Translations under genes and position numbers: made by a program | In this document: in pieces, positions 7,421 through 16,510 of the stretch | How the letters are laid out: each line of letters starts with the position of its first letter | Position numbering within the stretch: the stretch's first letter is position 1 | Notes under the pieces: generated by a model | Told to the model about the DNA's origin: nothing | The model's database searches: none | What the model saw: the letters and a program-made list of their open reading frames with translations, nothing else | NCBI GenBank assembly: GCA_005879535.1 | Contig: VBKI01000048.1 | Span: 1 to 64,000 of the forward strand | DNA from: Deltaproteobacteria bacterium | GTDB lineage: Bacteria > Myxococcota > Myxococcia > Myxococcales > 40CM-4-68-19 | Direction: 5' to 3' | Length of the DNA: 64,000 nt

Positions 7421-8134
7421 TCACTCGATCAGTGGCGCGACGAGGTGCGCAAGCGCCGCAGGCCGTTCGTGGGGATCGGCGACGAACGGGCCTGGTCCGA
7501 GGACCCGTGCACCGGTCAGTTCCGAGACCCAGCGGGCGTTGGTCGCGACGCTCGGATCGTCGTCCGGGACGCAGCGGTTGAGGACGACCGCCGCAGTCTC
7601 GAGACCGCGGCGTTCCAGCGCGTCGACGCTAAGCGCGCAGTGGTTCAATGTCCCCAGACCGGCGCGGGCGACCAGCACGACGGGGAGGCGCAGGCGATCG
7701 GCGAGGTCGAGATTGGTGACGATGGCGCGAGCGGGCGCGCGATCGGCGGGATCCATCTGGTCGAGCGAGAGCGCCGCGCGCGCCAGCGGTACCAGGAGCC
7801 CGCCAGCCGCTTCCACCACGATGGGCGCCTTTGCGCGGGAGACAAGCTCCTCGATGCGGAGCAGATCGATGCTGGCGCCTTCCGCTTCCGCGGCCACGAG
7901 CGGAGCCGCGGGAAGGCGGAATCGATAAGGGCAGATTTCGTCGAGGAGCTGCCCGGTGCCGCATGCTGCGAGCAAGGCGAGCGCGTCCTCCGGGTGATCG
8001 GGCGCGCAGCCCGTCTCCACCGGCTTCAAGGCCAGAGGCCGCAATCCCCTCCTGGCAAGCAGCGCGCAGATCGCGCGCGCGATCTCCGTCTTCCCGACAC
8101 CGGTATCGGTGCCGGCGACGAAGAAGCCCTTCAC
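7421..8134 (-). CDS. bioD: dethiobiotin synthetase
   Basis: 237 residues. It closes the ureido ring of biotin by ATP-dependent carboxylation of 7,8-diaminopelargonate in the cytoplasm. FFVAGTDTGVGKTEIARA is the P-loop signature of BioD, LALKPVETGC holds the conserved KPVxTG, and VVEAAGGLLVPL is the EGAGG-like substrate loop. The length is normal. The GTG start at 8134 overlaps the bioA stop (GTGA). Last gene of the thpR-bioF-bioA-bioD operon. Confidence 0.95.
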   Translation of the reverse strand: MKGFFVAGTDTGVGKTEIARAICALLARRGLRPLALKPVETGCAPDHPEDALALLAACGTGQLLDEICPYRFRLPAAPLVAAEAEGASIDLLRIEELVSRAKAPIVVEAAGGLLVPLARAALSLDQMDPADRAPARAIVTNLDLADRLRLPVVLVARAGLGTLNHCALSVDALERRGLETAAVVLNRCVPDDDPSVATNARWVSELTGARVLGPGPFVADPHERPAALAHLVAPLIE

Positions 8135-9543
8135 CCGGTGGCCTCGATGATCGACTCGCGGACGCCGTCGACCAGGAAGTCCACTTCCGCCGGCTTGATC
8201 GACAGCGGCGGCATCAGCACCACCACGTTGCCGAGCGGGCGCAGCATCACTTCGTGCGCGCGGGCCGCGAGCGACACCTTGTGGCCGACGCGGTCGGCGT
8301 AGGGGAACTCCTCCTTCGTCTTGCGATCGCGCACCAGCTCGATGCCGATCATCAACCCGCGCTGGCGGATGTCGCCGGCGTGTGGCAGCTCGGCCAGCGG
8401 CGCAAGCCCTTCCGCGAGGCGCTGCGCCATCGCGCGGGCGTGGTCCAGCGTGTTGTCCTCGTCGAACAGCCGCAGCGACGCGAGGGCGGCGGCGCAAGCC
8501 AGGGGATTGCCGGTGTAGCTGTGGCCGTGGAAGAACGTCCGTTTCGACTCGAACGGGCCGAGGAAGCTCTCGTAGACGGCGTCGGTCGTCAGCGTCGCTG
8601 CGAGCGGCAGGTACCCACCGGTGAGCCCCTTGGCGAGGCAGAGGAAGTCGGGCACCACCTCTTCCTGCTCGCAGGCGAAGAGCGTACCGGTGCGGCCGAA
8701 GCCCGTCGCCACCTCGTCGCAGATGAGCAGGACGCCGTTCTCCTTGCAGGAGCGCGAGATCCGTTTCAGGTAGCCGGGCGGGTGCGTGATCATTCCCGCC
8801 GCTCCCATCACCAAAGGCTCGAGGATGACGGCGGCGATCTCGTCGCGGCGGCCGTGGATCATCGACTCGGCGGCGAGCGCCGCCGACTCGAGACAGTGCT
8901 TGGGACCGGTGGGCCAGCGGTAGGCGTACGGCGCGGGGACGCGGAGGCAGTCGAAGAGCAGCGGGCGGAAGATCTCGTGGAAGAGGTCCACGCCGCCCAC
9001 GCTGACCGAGCCCAGCGTATCGCCGTGATAGCCCTCGGCGAGCGCGACGAACTTGCGCTTCTCGGGCTTTCCCCGCTGCTTCCAATGCTGGAAGGCCATC
9101 TTCAGCGCGACTTCCACCGCCGTGCTGCCGCTGTCCGAGTAGAAGACCTTGGTGAGGCCGTGCTCGCCGGGAGCGAGGCCCGCCTTCGGCGCGCGCGCGA
9201 CCAGCTCGGCGGCAAGCTCGATCGACGGCGGCGAGCCGAGGCCGAGCAGCGTGGTGTGCGCGACGTGCTCGAGCTGCAGGCGGATGGCGCTGTCGATTTC
9301 GGGGCGGTGATGGCCGTGGACGTTGACCCACAGGGACGAGATGGCGTCGAGGTACTTGCGCCCCCGCGTATCGAACAGCCAGGAGCCGCGGGCGTGGTCG
9401 ATGATCACCGGCTCGTCGCCCGGCAGAGGCTCGACCCAGGTCTGCATCTGCGTGAAAGGATGCCAGAGGTGCGCCCGGTCGAGCGCGGTCAGCCTTTGGT
9501 GGCGCGTGTCAGCATTCTCGATGGTCTTGGGGATTTCGCTCAT
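8131..9543 (-). CDS. bioA: adenosylmethionine-8-amino-7-oxononanoate aminotransferase
   Basis: 470 residues, fold-type I PLP aminotransferase making 7,8-diaminopelargonate. LWHPFTQM near residue 26 is the BioA substrate-binding opening, SDSGSTAVEVALKMA at about 136-150 binds PLP phosphate, CDEVATGFGRTG holds the PLP-pairing Asp276, and LAKGLTGG holds the Schiff-base Lys305. The protein is long but within BioA range, as in the Bacillus-type enzymes. It starts 12 bases after bioF and overlaps bioD. Confidence 0.95.
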   Translation of the reverse strand: MSEIPKTIENADTRHQRLTALDRAHLWHPFTQMQTWVEPLPGDEPVIIDHARGSWLFDTRGRKYLDAISSLWVNVHGHHRPEIDSAIRLQLEHVAHTTLLGLGSPPSIELAAELVARAPKAGLAPGEHGLTKVFYSDSGSTAVEVALKMAFQHWKQRGKPEKRKFVALAEGYHGDTLGSVSVGGVDLFHEIFRPLLFDCLRVPAPYAYRWPTGPKHCLESAALAAESMIHGRRDEIAAVILEPLVMGAAGMITHPPGYLKRISRSCKENGVLLICDEVATGFGRTGTLFACEQEEVVPDFLCLAKGLTGGYLPLAATLTTDAVYESFLGPFESKRTFFHGHSYTGNPLACAAALASLRLFDEDNTLDHARAMAQRLAEGLAPLAELPHAGDIRQRGLMIGIELVRDRKTKEEFPYADRVGHKVSLAARAHEVMLRPLGNVVVLMPPLSIKPAEVDFLVDGVRESIIEATG

Positions 9544-9555
9544 CGAGCGAACGTT

Positions 9556-10707
9556 CTAACACGCGCGTAGCGCGGCGATCGCCCGATCGATGTGGTCCAC
9601 GGTGTGCGCGGAGGTCACCGCGAAGCGGATGCGGCTGGTGCCTTGCGGGACCGTCGGAGGTCGGATGGGCTTGGCGAGGATGCCCAGCTCGCGCAGGTGC
9701 GCGGCCATTGCCAGAGCGCGGTCCGGTGTGCCGGTGACGACGGGGAAGATCGCGGAATCTTCGCGCGCGGGCAGGCCGGCTTCGCGGAGTCCGGCGGCGA
9801 AGCGACGGACGTTGCTCCACAGGCGTGAGCGGCGCGCGTCTCCCTCGCTCCCGGCGAGGATCTCGAGCGACGCGCGGGCGGCGCAGGCCAGCGCCGGCGG
9901 GAGCGCGGTGGAGAAGATGAGCGGGCGGGCGCGATTCAGCAGAAGATCACAGACCGCCCGGCTCGCCGCGACATACGCGCCGGCGACACCGAAGGCCTTC
10001 GACAAGGTCGCCATGCGCACATCTGCGGCTACGCCGAGCTCCGCCGCGAGCCCAGCACCGCGCGGACCGATCACGCCGGTTGCGTGCGCTTCGTCGACGA
10101 TCAGCAGAGCGCCGGCCGCGGAGCAGAGCGCGGCGAGCTCGCGCAAAGGCGCCCGGTCGCCGTCCATGGAGAACACCGCGTCGGTGACGACGATCTTGCG
10201 GCGCGCCGGTGCGCGGAGCGCCTTTTCAACCGCGCCCACATCTCCATGCGGATAGACCTCGACGCGCGCGCGGGAGAGGCGACAGCCGTCGATGATCGAG
10301 GCGTGATTCAGCGCGTCGGAGAGAATCAGGTCTTCGGGGCCAGCGAACGAGGGAAGGATGCCGCAGTTCGCAGCGTAGCCGCTGCCGAACAACAGCGCCG
10401 CCTCGCTCGACGCGAAGCGCGCCAGCTCCGCTTCGAGCTCGTGCTGCGGAAGAAAATCGCCGCACACCAGCCGGCTCGCACCGGCCCCGGCACCCCAGGT
10501 GCGCGTCCCGACTGCGAGCGCCTCGGCGATGCGCGCATCGGATGCGAGTCCCAGGTAATCGTTCGAGCTGAAGTTGATCAGCCGCTCCCCGGGCCGGAGC
10601 TCGATCTCCGACCCGGGCGGGCTGCGCAAGGGCTCCAGCGACCGCAACAGCCCGCGCGTCCGCAACGCATCCAGCTCTGCGCGCGCGATCTCGTCCGCTC
10701 CCGCCAT
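9556..10707 (-). CDS. bioF: 8-amino-7-oxononanoate synthase
   Basis: 383 residues. PLP enzyme joining pimeloyl thioester and alanine, the first step of the biotin ring pathway. [14 protein letters not shown] at about 44-57 is the alpha-oxoamine synthase signature, [13 protein letters not shown] the His-containing PLP-stacking loop, [10 protein letters not shown] holds Asp205/His208, and ATLSKAFG holds Lys237, which binds PLP. Close relatives (KBL, ALAS) differ in substrate, but the bioA and bioD neighbours settle the call. It lies 14 bases downstream of thpR. Confidence 0.95.
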   Translation of the reverse strand: MAGADEIARAELDALRTRGLLRSLEPLRSPPGSEIELRPGERLINFSSNDYLGLASDARIAEALAVGTRTWGAGAGASRLVCGDFLPQHELEAELARFASSEAALLFGSGYAANCGILPSFAGPEDLILSDALNHASIIDGCRLSRARVEVYPHGDVGAVEKALRAPARRKIVVTDAVFSMDGDRAPLRELAALCSAAGALLIVDEAHATGVIGPRGAGLAAELGVAADVRMATLSKAFGVAGAYVAASRAVCDLLLNRARPLIFSTALPPALACAARASLEILAGSEGDARRSRLWSNVRRFAAGLREAGLPAREDSAIFPVVTGTPDRALAMAAHLRELGILAKPIRPPTVPQGTSRIRFAVTSAHTVDHIDRAIAALRAC

Positions 10708-10721
10708 CGCTCGGTACCCTA

Positions 10722-11273
10722 TCAGCGGAAGGGGAACATCCGCACCACGGTATGCGTCGCGCCGCTGCGCCCGCCGAGAACGCTCTGCATCAAGCAGGCC
10801 CCGCGAACCGTACAGCGGGCAAGCTCGCCGGGCGGAATCACCGCGAGCGCCCTCTTCGCGCCGCCCTCGCCTTGCGGCCGCACCCGTCCGAGCGTCAGGT
10901 GGGGGCGAAACTTCCGCTCCTCCAGCTTGAAACCGCGCTGCTCGAGCGCAGCCCGCAGGCGCTCAGCGGCCGCCATCAGCTCCGAGGCGCCTTCCCTCGC
11001 CCCGATCCAGAGCACTCGCGGCCGCATCGTGCTGGGAAAGGCGCCTACGCCCGACAAAACCAGATCGAAGGCCGCCGACTCCCGCAGCGACTCTCCAGCC
11101 GCCAAGGCCTCGTCCGCTGCCGGCTGCTCGCCGAGGAATGCCAGCGTGAAGTGAAGCTGCTCGAGCTTCGTGAACCCTACCCCGCCCCCGCTGACCTTCC
11201 GCGCCTCGTCCAGCGTGGGCCGCAGCTTCTCCTTCATCTCCGAGGGAAGCGGCAATGCAAAGAACAGGCGCAT
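10722..11273 (-). CDS. thpR: RNA 2',3'-cyclic phosphodiesterase (2'-5' RNA ligase family)
   Basis: 183 residues of the 2H phosphoesterase family. [10 protein letters not shown] is the usual N-terminus. The two catalytic tetrapeptides are HFTL (in [11 protein letters not shown]) and HLTL (in RPHLTLGRV), spaced as in ThpR. The enzyme opens 2',3'-cyclic phosphates on RNA ends in vitro. Only 19 bases separate its start from that of the divergent tldD, and the biotin genes follow after 14 bases. It seems to lead that operon, although no functional link to biotin is known. Confidence 0.9.
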   Translation of the reverse strand: MRLFFALPLPSEMKEKLRPTLDEARKVSGGGVGFTKLEQLHFTLAFLGEQPAADEALAAGESLRESAAFDLVLSGVGAFPSTMRPRVLWIGAREGASELMAAAERLRAALEQRGFKLEERKFRPHLTLGRVRPQGEGGAKRALAVIPPGELARCTVRGACLMQSVLGGRSGATHTVVRMFPFR

Positions 11274-11292
11274 GGGTTATCCATTCTGCCCC

Positions 11293-12945
11293 ATGCCTCG
11301 CAAAAGCACGACGCAGACCCGCTCTCCGCTGCTTCCGCTCCCGCTCGTGGAGCGGCTGCTCTCCGCCGCGATGTCCCGCGGCGCAGACTTCGCCGAGGTC
11401 TACGTCGAGCGCAACACCAGCACGGCCGCGATGCTCGACGAAGGAAGCATCAAGAGCGCCCAGTCCGGCTCGGTGACCGGCGTCGGCGTCCGCGCCATCC
11501 GCGGAGCGCAAGTGGGCTACGCCTACTCCGACGATCTCGACGAGCCCGCCCTGCTCCGCACTGCCCAGACCGCCGCATTGATCGCCGACGGCAACCGCGA
11601 GCCCGGCCCCGTCAACATGTCGCGCACGCCGCTCCCCACCTACTACCAGGTGCGCACCCCGCTCGCCTCCATCGACGTCGCGCGGAAGATCGAGCTGCTC
11701 CAGCAGGCCGACGCCGCCGCGCGCTCCTACGACAAGCGGGTCAAGCAGGTGACGGGCGCCTACGCCGACCAGACGCGCGAGATCCTCGTCGCCAACACTC
11801 TGGGCCATCTCGCCGAGGATCGGCAGGACCTCTGCCGGCTCTCCGTGCAGTGCGTCGCCTTCGGAAAGAAGGGCGAGCGCCGCACCGGCTTCTACGGCGG
11901 CGGCGGCCGGGTCGACTTCCGCTTCTTCGAGGATTTCTCCCCGCAGCAGGTCGGGCGTGAGGCGGCGCGGCAAGCCGTGGCGACGCTCGGCGCGGTGCCT
12001 GCGCCCTCGGGACCTCAGACGGTGGTGCTGGCGCCAGGATGGAGCGGAATCCTCCTCCACGAAGCCGTCGGGCACGGGCTCGAGGCCGACTTCATCCGCA
12101 AAGGCACGTCGCTCTTCGCCGGAAAGCTCGGGGAAAATGTGGCCAGCGAGCTCGTCACCGTCATCGACGACGGCACTGTTTCCGGCGGCCGCGGCTCCAT
12201 CAACGTCGACGACGAAGGCAATCCCGGCGAGCGCAAGGTGCTGATCGAGAACGGCGTGCTCAAGGGGTACCTCTACGATCACCTGAACGCGAAGCTCACC
12301 GGACAGCGCAGTACCGGGTCTGGAAGACGGCAGAGTTTCCGCTACGCGCCGATGCCGCGCATGACGAACACGTATCTCGCGCCCGGCGACCAGACGCCGG
12401 AGGAGATCGTCGGAGGGGTCGCCAAAGGCCTCTACTGCCGCCAGTTCGGCGGCGGCCAGGTGGATATCTCGAACGGTAACTTCGTCTTCGAGATCAGCGA
12501 GGCGTACCTGATTGAAAAGGGAGAGATCACGAAGCCGGTGAAGGGCGCGATGCTGATCGGCGTCGGCCCTGAAGCGCTCAAGAACGTCAGCGCGGTCGGC
12601 TCCGACGCCTCACATGATCCCGGGCTCGGAACGTGCGGCAAAGACGGCCAGGCGGTGCCGGTGGGCGTCGGGCTGCCTACGGTGCGGATCGACAACGTCA
12701 CGGTGGGAGGCACCGGCGCAGGAACCTGCTCGACACCTGCGAGCTCCTCGTCAAGCTCGCGCGCAAGGCCGGTGCTGCCGAGGCGGAAGCGTACGCGGAG
12801 AGGACGCGCGACGCGTCGGTTCGCGTCCGCGACGGCGAGGTGGAAGAGCTGCACCAGGCCTCCTCGAAGGGCATCGGGCTGCGCGTCATCTGCGCGCAGA
12901 GGCTCGGGTTCACCTACGGGACCGATCTCTCGAAGGATGGGCTGA
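11293..12945 (+). CDS. tldD: TldD metalloprotease subunit, normal stop missing
   Basis: TldD pairs with TldE to form a zinc protease that removes leader peptides or unstructured polypeptides. The start at 11293 (MPRKSTTQTR) is 19 bases from divergent thpR. The zinc motif HEAVGH (HExxxH) is at residues 256-261, followed by GLEADFIRKGTS and the conserved GGRGSINVDDEG and MPRMTNTYL. Homology ends at VGGTG (about 12717), where TldD proteins normally stop. Here no stop follows, and the frame runs on through Ser/Arg-rich residues, out of frame with tldE, to 12945. Restoring three bases (TGA) after 12720 would recreate the tldD stop and an ATG for tldE at once. The extension is likely an artefact of a 3-base deletion or an assembly slip. 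Confidence 0.85.
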   Translation: MPRKSTTQTRSPLLPLPLVERLLSAAMSRGADFAEVYVERNTSTAAMLDEGSIKSAQSGSVTGVGVRAIRGAQVGYAYSDDLDEPALLRTAQTAALIADGNREPGPVNMSRTPLPTYYQVRTPLASIDVARKIELLQQADAAARSYDKRVKQVTGAYADQTREILVANTLGHLAEDRQDLCRLSVQCVAFGKKGERRTGFYGGGGRVDFRFFEDFSPQQVGREAARQAVATLGAVPAPSGPQTVVLAPGWSGILLHEAVGHGLEADFIRKGTSLFAGKLGENVASELVTVIDDGTVSGGRGSINVDDEGNPGERKVLIENGVLKGYLYDHLNAKLTGQRSTGSGRRQSFRYAPMPRMTNTYLAPGDQTPEEIVGGVAKGLYCRQFGGGQVDISNGNFVFEISEAYLIEKGEITKPVKGAMLIGVGPEALKNVSAVGSDASHDPGLGTCGKDGQAVPVGVGLPTVRIDNVTVGGTGAGTCSTPASSSSSSRARPVLPRRKRTRRGRATRRFASATARWKSCTRPPRRASGCASSARRGSGSPTGPISRRMG

Positions 12946-14057
12946 AAAAACTCGCGGAGAACGCCGTCGCCCTGGCGAAGGGCGCCGCAAAGGACAAAGC
13001 CAACGGCCTTCCCCGCGGCGCGGAGCTCGGCGCGAAAGACGCTGGCGAGTACGATCCTGCCATCGAGGAGATTTCACCGGAGTGGAAGCTGACGGCCGCG
13101 CGAGAGGCGGAGAAAGCGGCGCGCGCCGAGGACCCGCGTGTGCGCAAGTTCGACTCCACCGGCGCGGGCGACTTCCTCTCCCAGTCCGCCATCGCCTCCA
13201 GTCACGGCGCGCGCGGGGAGTCGCGCGCTTCCTATGTCTACGTCTATTGCTCGCCGGTCGCCGAAGCCGATGGACAGCTCCAGACGGCCTCCTGGAGCGA
13301 TACCCGTCGCAAGCTGGCCAATCTGCAACCGCCCGAAGAAGTCGGCCGCACCGCCGCGAAGCGCGCCGCGCGCATGCTCGGAGCGCGCAAGCCGAAGTCG
13401 CAGCGCGTCCCGGTGGTCTTCGATCCGCAGATGGCCGCGGGCTTCATCGGCGGCATCTCCACCGCGGTGAACGGCCTCCTCGTCCACAAGAAGTCCAGCT
13501 TCCTGGGCGCGCTCCTGGGAAAGCAGGTCGCCTCCAGGAACGTCACGCTCATTGATGACGCGACGCTCGCGCACGGCATCGCCACGAGGCCGTTCGACGG
13601 CGAGGGCGTCGCCTCCCGCCGCACCGCCGTCGTCGAGAACGGCATCCTCCGAAGCTTCCTCTACGACGCCACCACCGCGCGCAAAGCAAAGGCGAAGAGC
13701 ACCAGCAGCGCCTCGCGCGCCTGGGCGAGCCTGCCGTCCATCGGCACCAGCAACTTCTACCTGCAGGCCGGAGCCCAGAAGCCGGAGGAGATCATCAAAG
13801 GCGTCCAGAACGGCCTCTACGTCACTGCCATGCTCGGCCGCGGCGCCGATCCGGTGACCGGCGACTACTCGCGCGGCGCCAACGGGATCTGGATCGAGAA
13901 CGGCGAGCTCGCGTACCCGGTGCAAGAAGTCACCGTGAGCGGCAACCTGCTCGAGATGCTCAAAGGCATCGACGCCGTCGGCGACGACCTCGATTTCCGC
14001 GCGTCCACCGCCGCACCCACCATCCGCTTCGCCGAGCTCGTCGTATCGGGCGCATGA
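12633..14057 (+). CDS. tldE: TldE/PmbA protease partner, normal start missing
   Basis: Partner of TldD in the TldD/TldE protease. TldE lacks the metal site itself and shapes the substrate channel. Recognisable homology begins at NLLDTCELLVKLARKAGA, about 12723, and continues through RVRDGEVEELHQASSKGIGLRV, SSFLGALLGKQVAS, ENGILRSFLYD and DPVTGDYSRGANGIWIENGE to the end. No ATG, GTG or TTG lies in frame near 12720. The nearest upstream candidate is a GTG at 12633, which would add about 29 Arg-rich residues overlapping tldD. The expected ATG is lost in the same three-base gap that removes the tldD stop. The stop overlaps the next gene by ATGA. Confidence 0.85.
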   Translation: MRQRRPGGAGGRRAAYGADRQRHGGRHRRRNLLDTCELLVKLARKAGAAEAEAYAERTRDASVRVRDGEVEELHQASSKGIGLRVICAQRLGFTYGTDLSKDGLKKLAENAVALAKGAAKDKANGLPRGAELGAKDAGEYDPAIEEISPEWKLTAAREAEKAARAEDPRVRKFDSTGAGDFLSQSAIASSHGARGESRASYVYVYCSPVAEADGQLQTASWSDTRRKLANLQPPEEVGRTAAKRAARMLGARKPKSQRVPVVFDPQMAAGFIGGISTAVNGLLVHKKSSFLGALLGKQVASRNVTLIDDATLAHGIATRPFDGEGVASRRTAVVENGILRSFLYDATTARKAKAKSTSSASRAWASLPSIGTSNFYLQAGAQKPEEIIKGVQNGLYVTAMLGRGADPVTGDYSRGANGIWIENGELAYPVQEVTVSGNLLEMLKGIDAVGDDLDFRASTAAPTIRFAELVVSGA

Positions 14058-14755
14058 GAGCGCTGCTCTTCGATCTCGACGGCACCCTCACGCGCAGCGG
14101 CGGCGCCGGCACCCGCGCTCTCGGTCAGGCGCTGCATGCGCGGCCCCAGGCGGTCGCCGAGCTGCGCAAGATGCGCCTCGACGGCATGACCGACCGCGCG
14201 ATCGCGCGCGCCCTGCTCGCTGCGGAAGGAGACCAGACCGTTCCGCTCGACCAGCGGATGCGAACGATCCACGACACCGACATCGATGCCGTCCTTGCCC
14301 GCTACCTCGACGCCCTCGCCGGCGAGTGCGCGCGCAACGTCTACGCCGCGCTTCCCGGAGTGCCGGAGTTGCTGCGCCGGCTGCAGGCGCGCTCCAACGT
14401 CGTCCTCGGCCTTTGCACGGGCAATCTCGCGCGAGGCGCGGAGCTGAAGCTCACGTCCGCGGGGCTTTGGAGCGCGTTCAAGTTCGGCGGATATGGCAGC
14501 GACGCGGAGCCGCGAGCAGACATCGTTCGCGCCGCCTGGCGCCGCGCTTCCGAGCTTGGCGCCACCGACGGCGTGGTGATCGGCGACACTCCGCGCGACG
14601 TCATCGCGGCGCACGACGCAGGTCTTCCCGCTTGCGGCGTCGCCACCGGCCGCTACAGCGTCCACGAGCTGGCGGAGCACGGGGCGGAGCTGGTCCTGCC
14701 CGGATTCGAGGACGTCGCGCAGAGCGAGCGCCTGTTGCTCGGCGCTCTGCGCTGA
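14054..14755 (+). CDS. HAD-family phosphatase, phosphoglycolate-phosphatase-like
   Basis: 233 residues of the haloacid dehalogenase superfamily with a helical cap. Motif I is LFDLDGTLTRSG with nucleophile Asp7 and general acid Asp9. Motif II Thr is in LGLCTGNL. The motif III Lys is not obvious, and motif IV is VVIGDTPRDVIAAHDAG with the paired metal-binding acids. This is the Gph-like subgroup; substrate unknown. The ATG overlaps the tldE stop by four bases, so it is the third gene of the tldD operon. Confidence 0.85.
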   Translation: MRALLFDLDGTLTRSGGAGTRALGQALHARPQAVAELRKMRLDGMTDRAIARALLAAEGDQTVPLDQRMRTIHDTDIDAVLARYLDALAGECARNVYAALPGVPELLRRLQARSNVVLGLCTGNLARGAELKLTSAGLWSAFKFGGYGSDAEPRADIVRAAWRRASELGATDGVVIGDTPRDVIAAHDAGLPACGVATGRYSVHELAEHGAELVLPGFEDVAQSERLLLGALR

Positions 14756-14757
14756 GA

Positions 14758-14928
14758 TCAGGCCATCGCCGTCTTGGCTTTTTCCGCGCGGGTCGGACCC
14801 GCAGGCGGATGCGGTGTCGGCGCCGTCCGCCGCTTCTTCGGCTGCGACGGCGCGCCTTTCTGCTGCGCGGGCGCAGGCTTTTCCCCGGCGGCCGCAAGCA
14901 GGAGGAGCGCGACGAGCAGGAAGCGCAT
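14758..14928 (-). CDS. small secreted Lys/Pro-rich protein
   Basis: 56 residues. A signal peptide MRFLLVALLLLAAAGE is followed by a Pro/Lys/Ala-rich tail ending in EKAKTAMA. There is no domain. It is translated convergently with the HAD gene (two-base gap) and divergently from the lipoprotein gene at 14966. The short length makes the call uncertain, but signal peptide and codon pattern are gene-like. A similar design, signal peptide plus Lys-rich tail, appears again at 58874. Confidence 0.5.
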   Translation of the reverse strand: MRFLLVALLLLAAAGEKPAPAQQKGAPSQPKKRRTAPTPHPPAGPTRAEKAKTAMA

Positions 14929-14965
14929 TCCGTGATAGTACCGCCGCCCGCGAAAGGACGTCCAA

Positions 14966-15433
14966 TTGCCGCGCTTCGCCGCCATCGTGATCTGCCTCGC
15001 CGCAGCCGCATGCAAGAAGGCCCCGCCGGCGCAGCCGCGGTTCTGCGATCAGGACCTTTCGGGTCTCTGGCTGAACTCCAGCGACCGGCATTTTGCGTAC
15101 CGGTTTCGCGAGGATGCCGGCTTGATCCAGGGCGATTACGTACAGCGCGCGGACGACGGCGGAGTGACTCCGCCTTCGGAGCCGATCACCTTCGACTTGC
15201 GTCGGGCCTCCGACGCCATTTCCGGCGTGATGCGCGGCTCGGGCGAGACGCCGGGCGGCAAGATCTGCCCGCTCGAGTTCGAGACGCGGGTCAGCGACTG
15301 CAAACCCGACGCGCTCCAGGTCGTCGTGGAAATGTCGGCGAACATCGGCGAAGACTGCCGGCGTCAACCGGCAGAAGACGGCGGCCTTGCGGCTCGCGAT
15401 CTCCGCGAGTTCCGATTCGAGCGCGCGCCCTGA
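14966..15433 (+). CDS. small lipoprotein of unknown function
   Basis: 155 residues with a TTG start (MPRFAAIVICLAAAAC), giving a lipobox AAAC and lipidated Cys16. The mature part contains CDQDLSGLWLNSSDRHFAYRF and four further Cys that could form disulfides, with a beta-rich look as in small periplasmic binding or inhibitor domains. I do not recognise the family. The start is supported by the position of the signal peptide rather than by a strong ribosome site. It is convergent with the TPR gene, six bases apart. Confidence 0.65.
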   Translation: MPRFAAIVICLAAAACKKAPPAQPRFCDQDLSGLWLNSSDRHFAYRFREDAGLIQGDYVQRADDGGVTPPSEPITFDLRRASDAISGVMRGSGETPGGKICPLEFETRVSDCKPDALQVVVEMSANIGEDCRRQPAEDGGLAARDLREFRFERAP

Positions 15434-15439
15434 GCTCAC

Positions 15440-16510
15440 TCAGGAAAGCAGGAGCTCCAGCTCGGCGCGGACCTCGTCGGCAAGCGAAGGGTCGGCCTCG
15501 GCGAGCCGCGCCGCGCGCGATGCCACTGCCACAGCGCGAACAGGATCGCTGCCGTGTTCCCGCAGGGCCCGCGCGAGCGCCAGATGGAGCGCGGCATCGC
15601 CCGGCGCGAGCACCGTGGCGCGGGTGAGAGCGAGGATGCCCTCCGCCGGATCCTTCGCCAGCAGCAGCCTGCCGAGCCTTGCATGAGCGCGCGCATCGTC
15701 GGCGAGCCGGATTGCGGCGCGCAGGTGCTGGATGGCTTCGTCGGTGCGCGCGGCGCTCTCCGCTACCGCCGCCAGCCTCAGGCACGCAAGCGCGACGACG
15801 CGCCGGTCGCTTCCTGCCGCGTCGCGGGCGCGCAGATAGAGCTGGCGCGCGCTGGACTCATCGAGATGCAGGGCGCGATAATCGCCGAGGGCAAGCAAGA
15901 CTTCAGCGTCGTGGGGGCGCGCCTGCGCCAGCCGCTCCAGCGCCGAGAACAGCGCCGGCATCTTTTCCTCCCCGATCGCGCGCTGCGCGGCATGCAGGAG
16001 CGCGCGCGGCGCTGCCGACAGCGCTGGAAACTCCGTCGCAAGCGCGAGCAGATCGTCGACGTCGAGGCGACGCACGGCGCGGGCAAGGCGGAGCACGACG
16101 GCGCCCGGCGCTTCCCGCTCGATGCTCTCGGGCGGCGCCGCTGCGTCCTCCCCGAGAGCATGGAGCACCCGCCGCGCGATCCTGCGGCCGAGGTGCGGCC
16201 CGATCCCCAGCGGAGCGAGCTCATCCCACTGCGCCCGCACGTTGCCGCGCGCCTCGGCGAGGAGCAGATGAAGCGTCAGGCGCTCTGCGGCGAGCGCGAA
16301 CGTAGCGCCGAGCGCGGCTTCCACGCCGAGCTGCGCGGCCGCATCGCCGAGCGCCTCCGGCGACAAGGCCACAGGGTCGATGACCAGCCTCGCTTCGATC
16401 CCCGGCCCACAGAGCTCCCAGGCCGTCTCCCCCGCCAGCCACTGTGCCAGGTCGTGCGCCTCGGGTTCGATGCCGTCCACCGCGAATGGCACAACGGCGA
16501 TGCCCCTCAT
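15440..16510 (-). CDS. TPR-repeat protein with TolB-like N-terminal domain
   Basis: 356 residues. The N-terminus (MRGIAVVPFAVDGIEPEA, then AHDLAQWLAGETAWEL and LGVEAALGATFAL) resembles the FlgO/TolB-N-like domain often coupled to tetratricopeptide repeats. From about residue 190 the protein is repetitive helices typical of TPR units (LLALGDYRALHLDESSARQLY, LACLRLAAVAESAARTDEAI, LHLALARALREHG). No signal peptide, so it is probably cytoplasmic. The ATG overlaps the stop of the upstream kinase gene by ATGA, so the two are co-translated. The role may be scaffolding; nothing more specific can be read. Confidence 0.7.
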   Translation of the reverse strand: MRGIAVVPFAVDGIEPEAHDLAQWLAGETAWELCGPGIEARLVIDPVALSPEALGDAAAQLGVEAALGATFALAAERLTLHLLLAEARGNVRAQWDELAPLGIGPHLGRRIARRVLHALGEDAAAPPESIEREAPGAVVLRLARAVRRLDVDDLLALATEFPALSAAPRALLHAAQRAIGEEKMPALFSALERLAQARPHDAEVLLALGDYRALHLDESSARQLYLRARDAAGSDRRVVALACLRLAAVAESAARTDEAIQHLRAAIRLADDARAHARLGRLLLAKDPAEGILALTRATVLAPGDAALHLALARALREHGSDPVRAVAVASRAARLAEADPSLADEVRAELELLLS

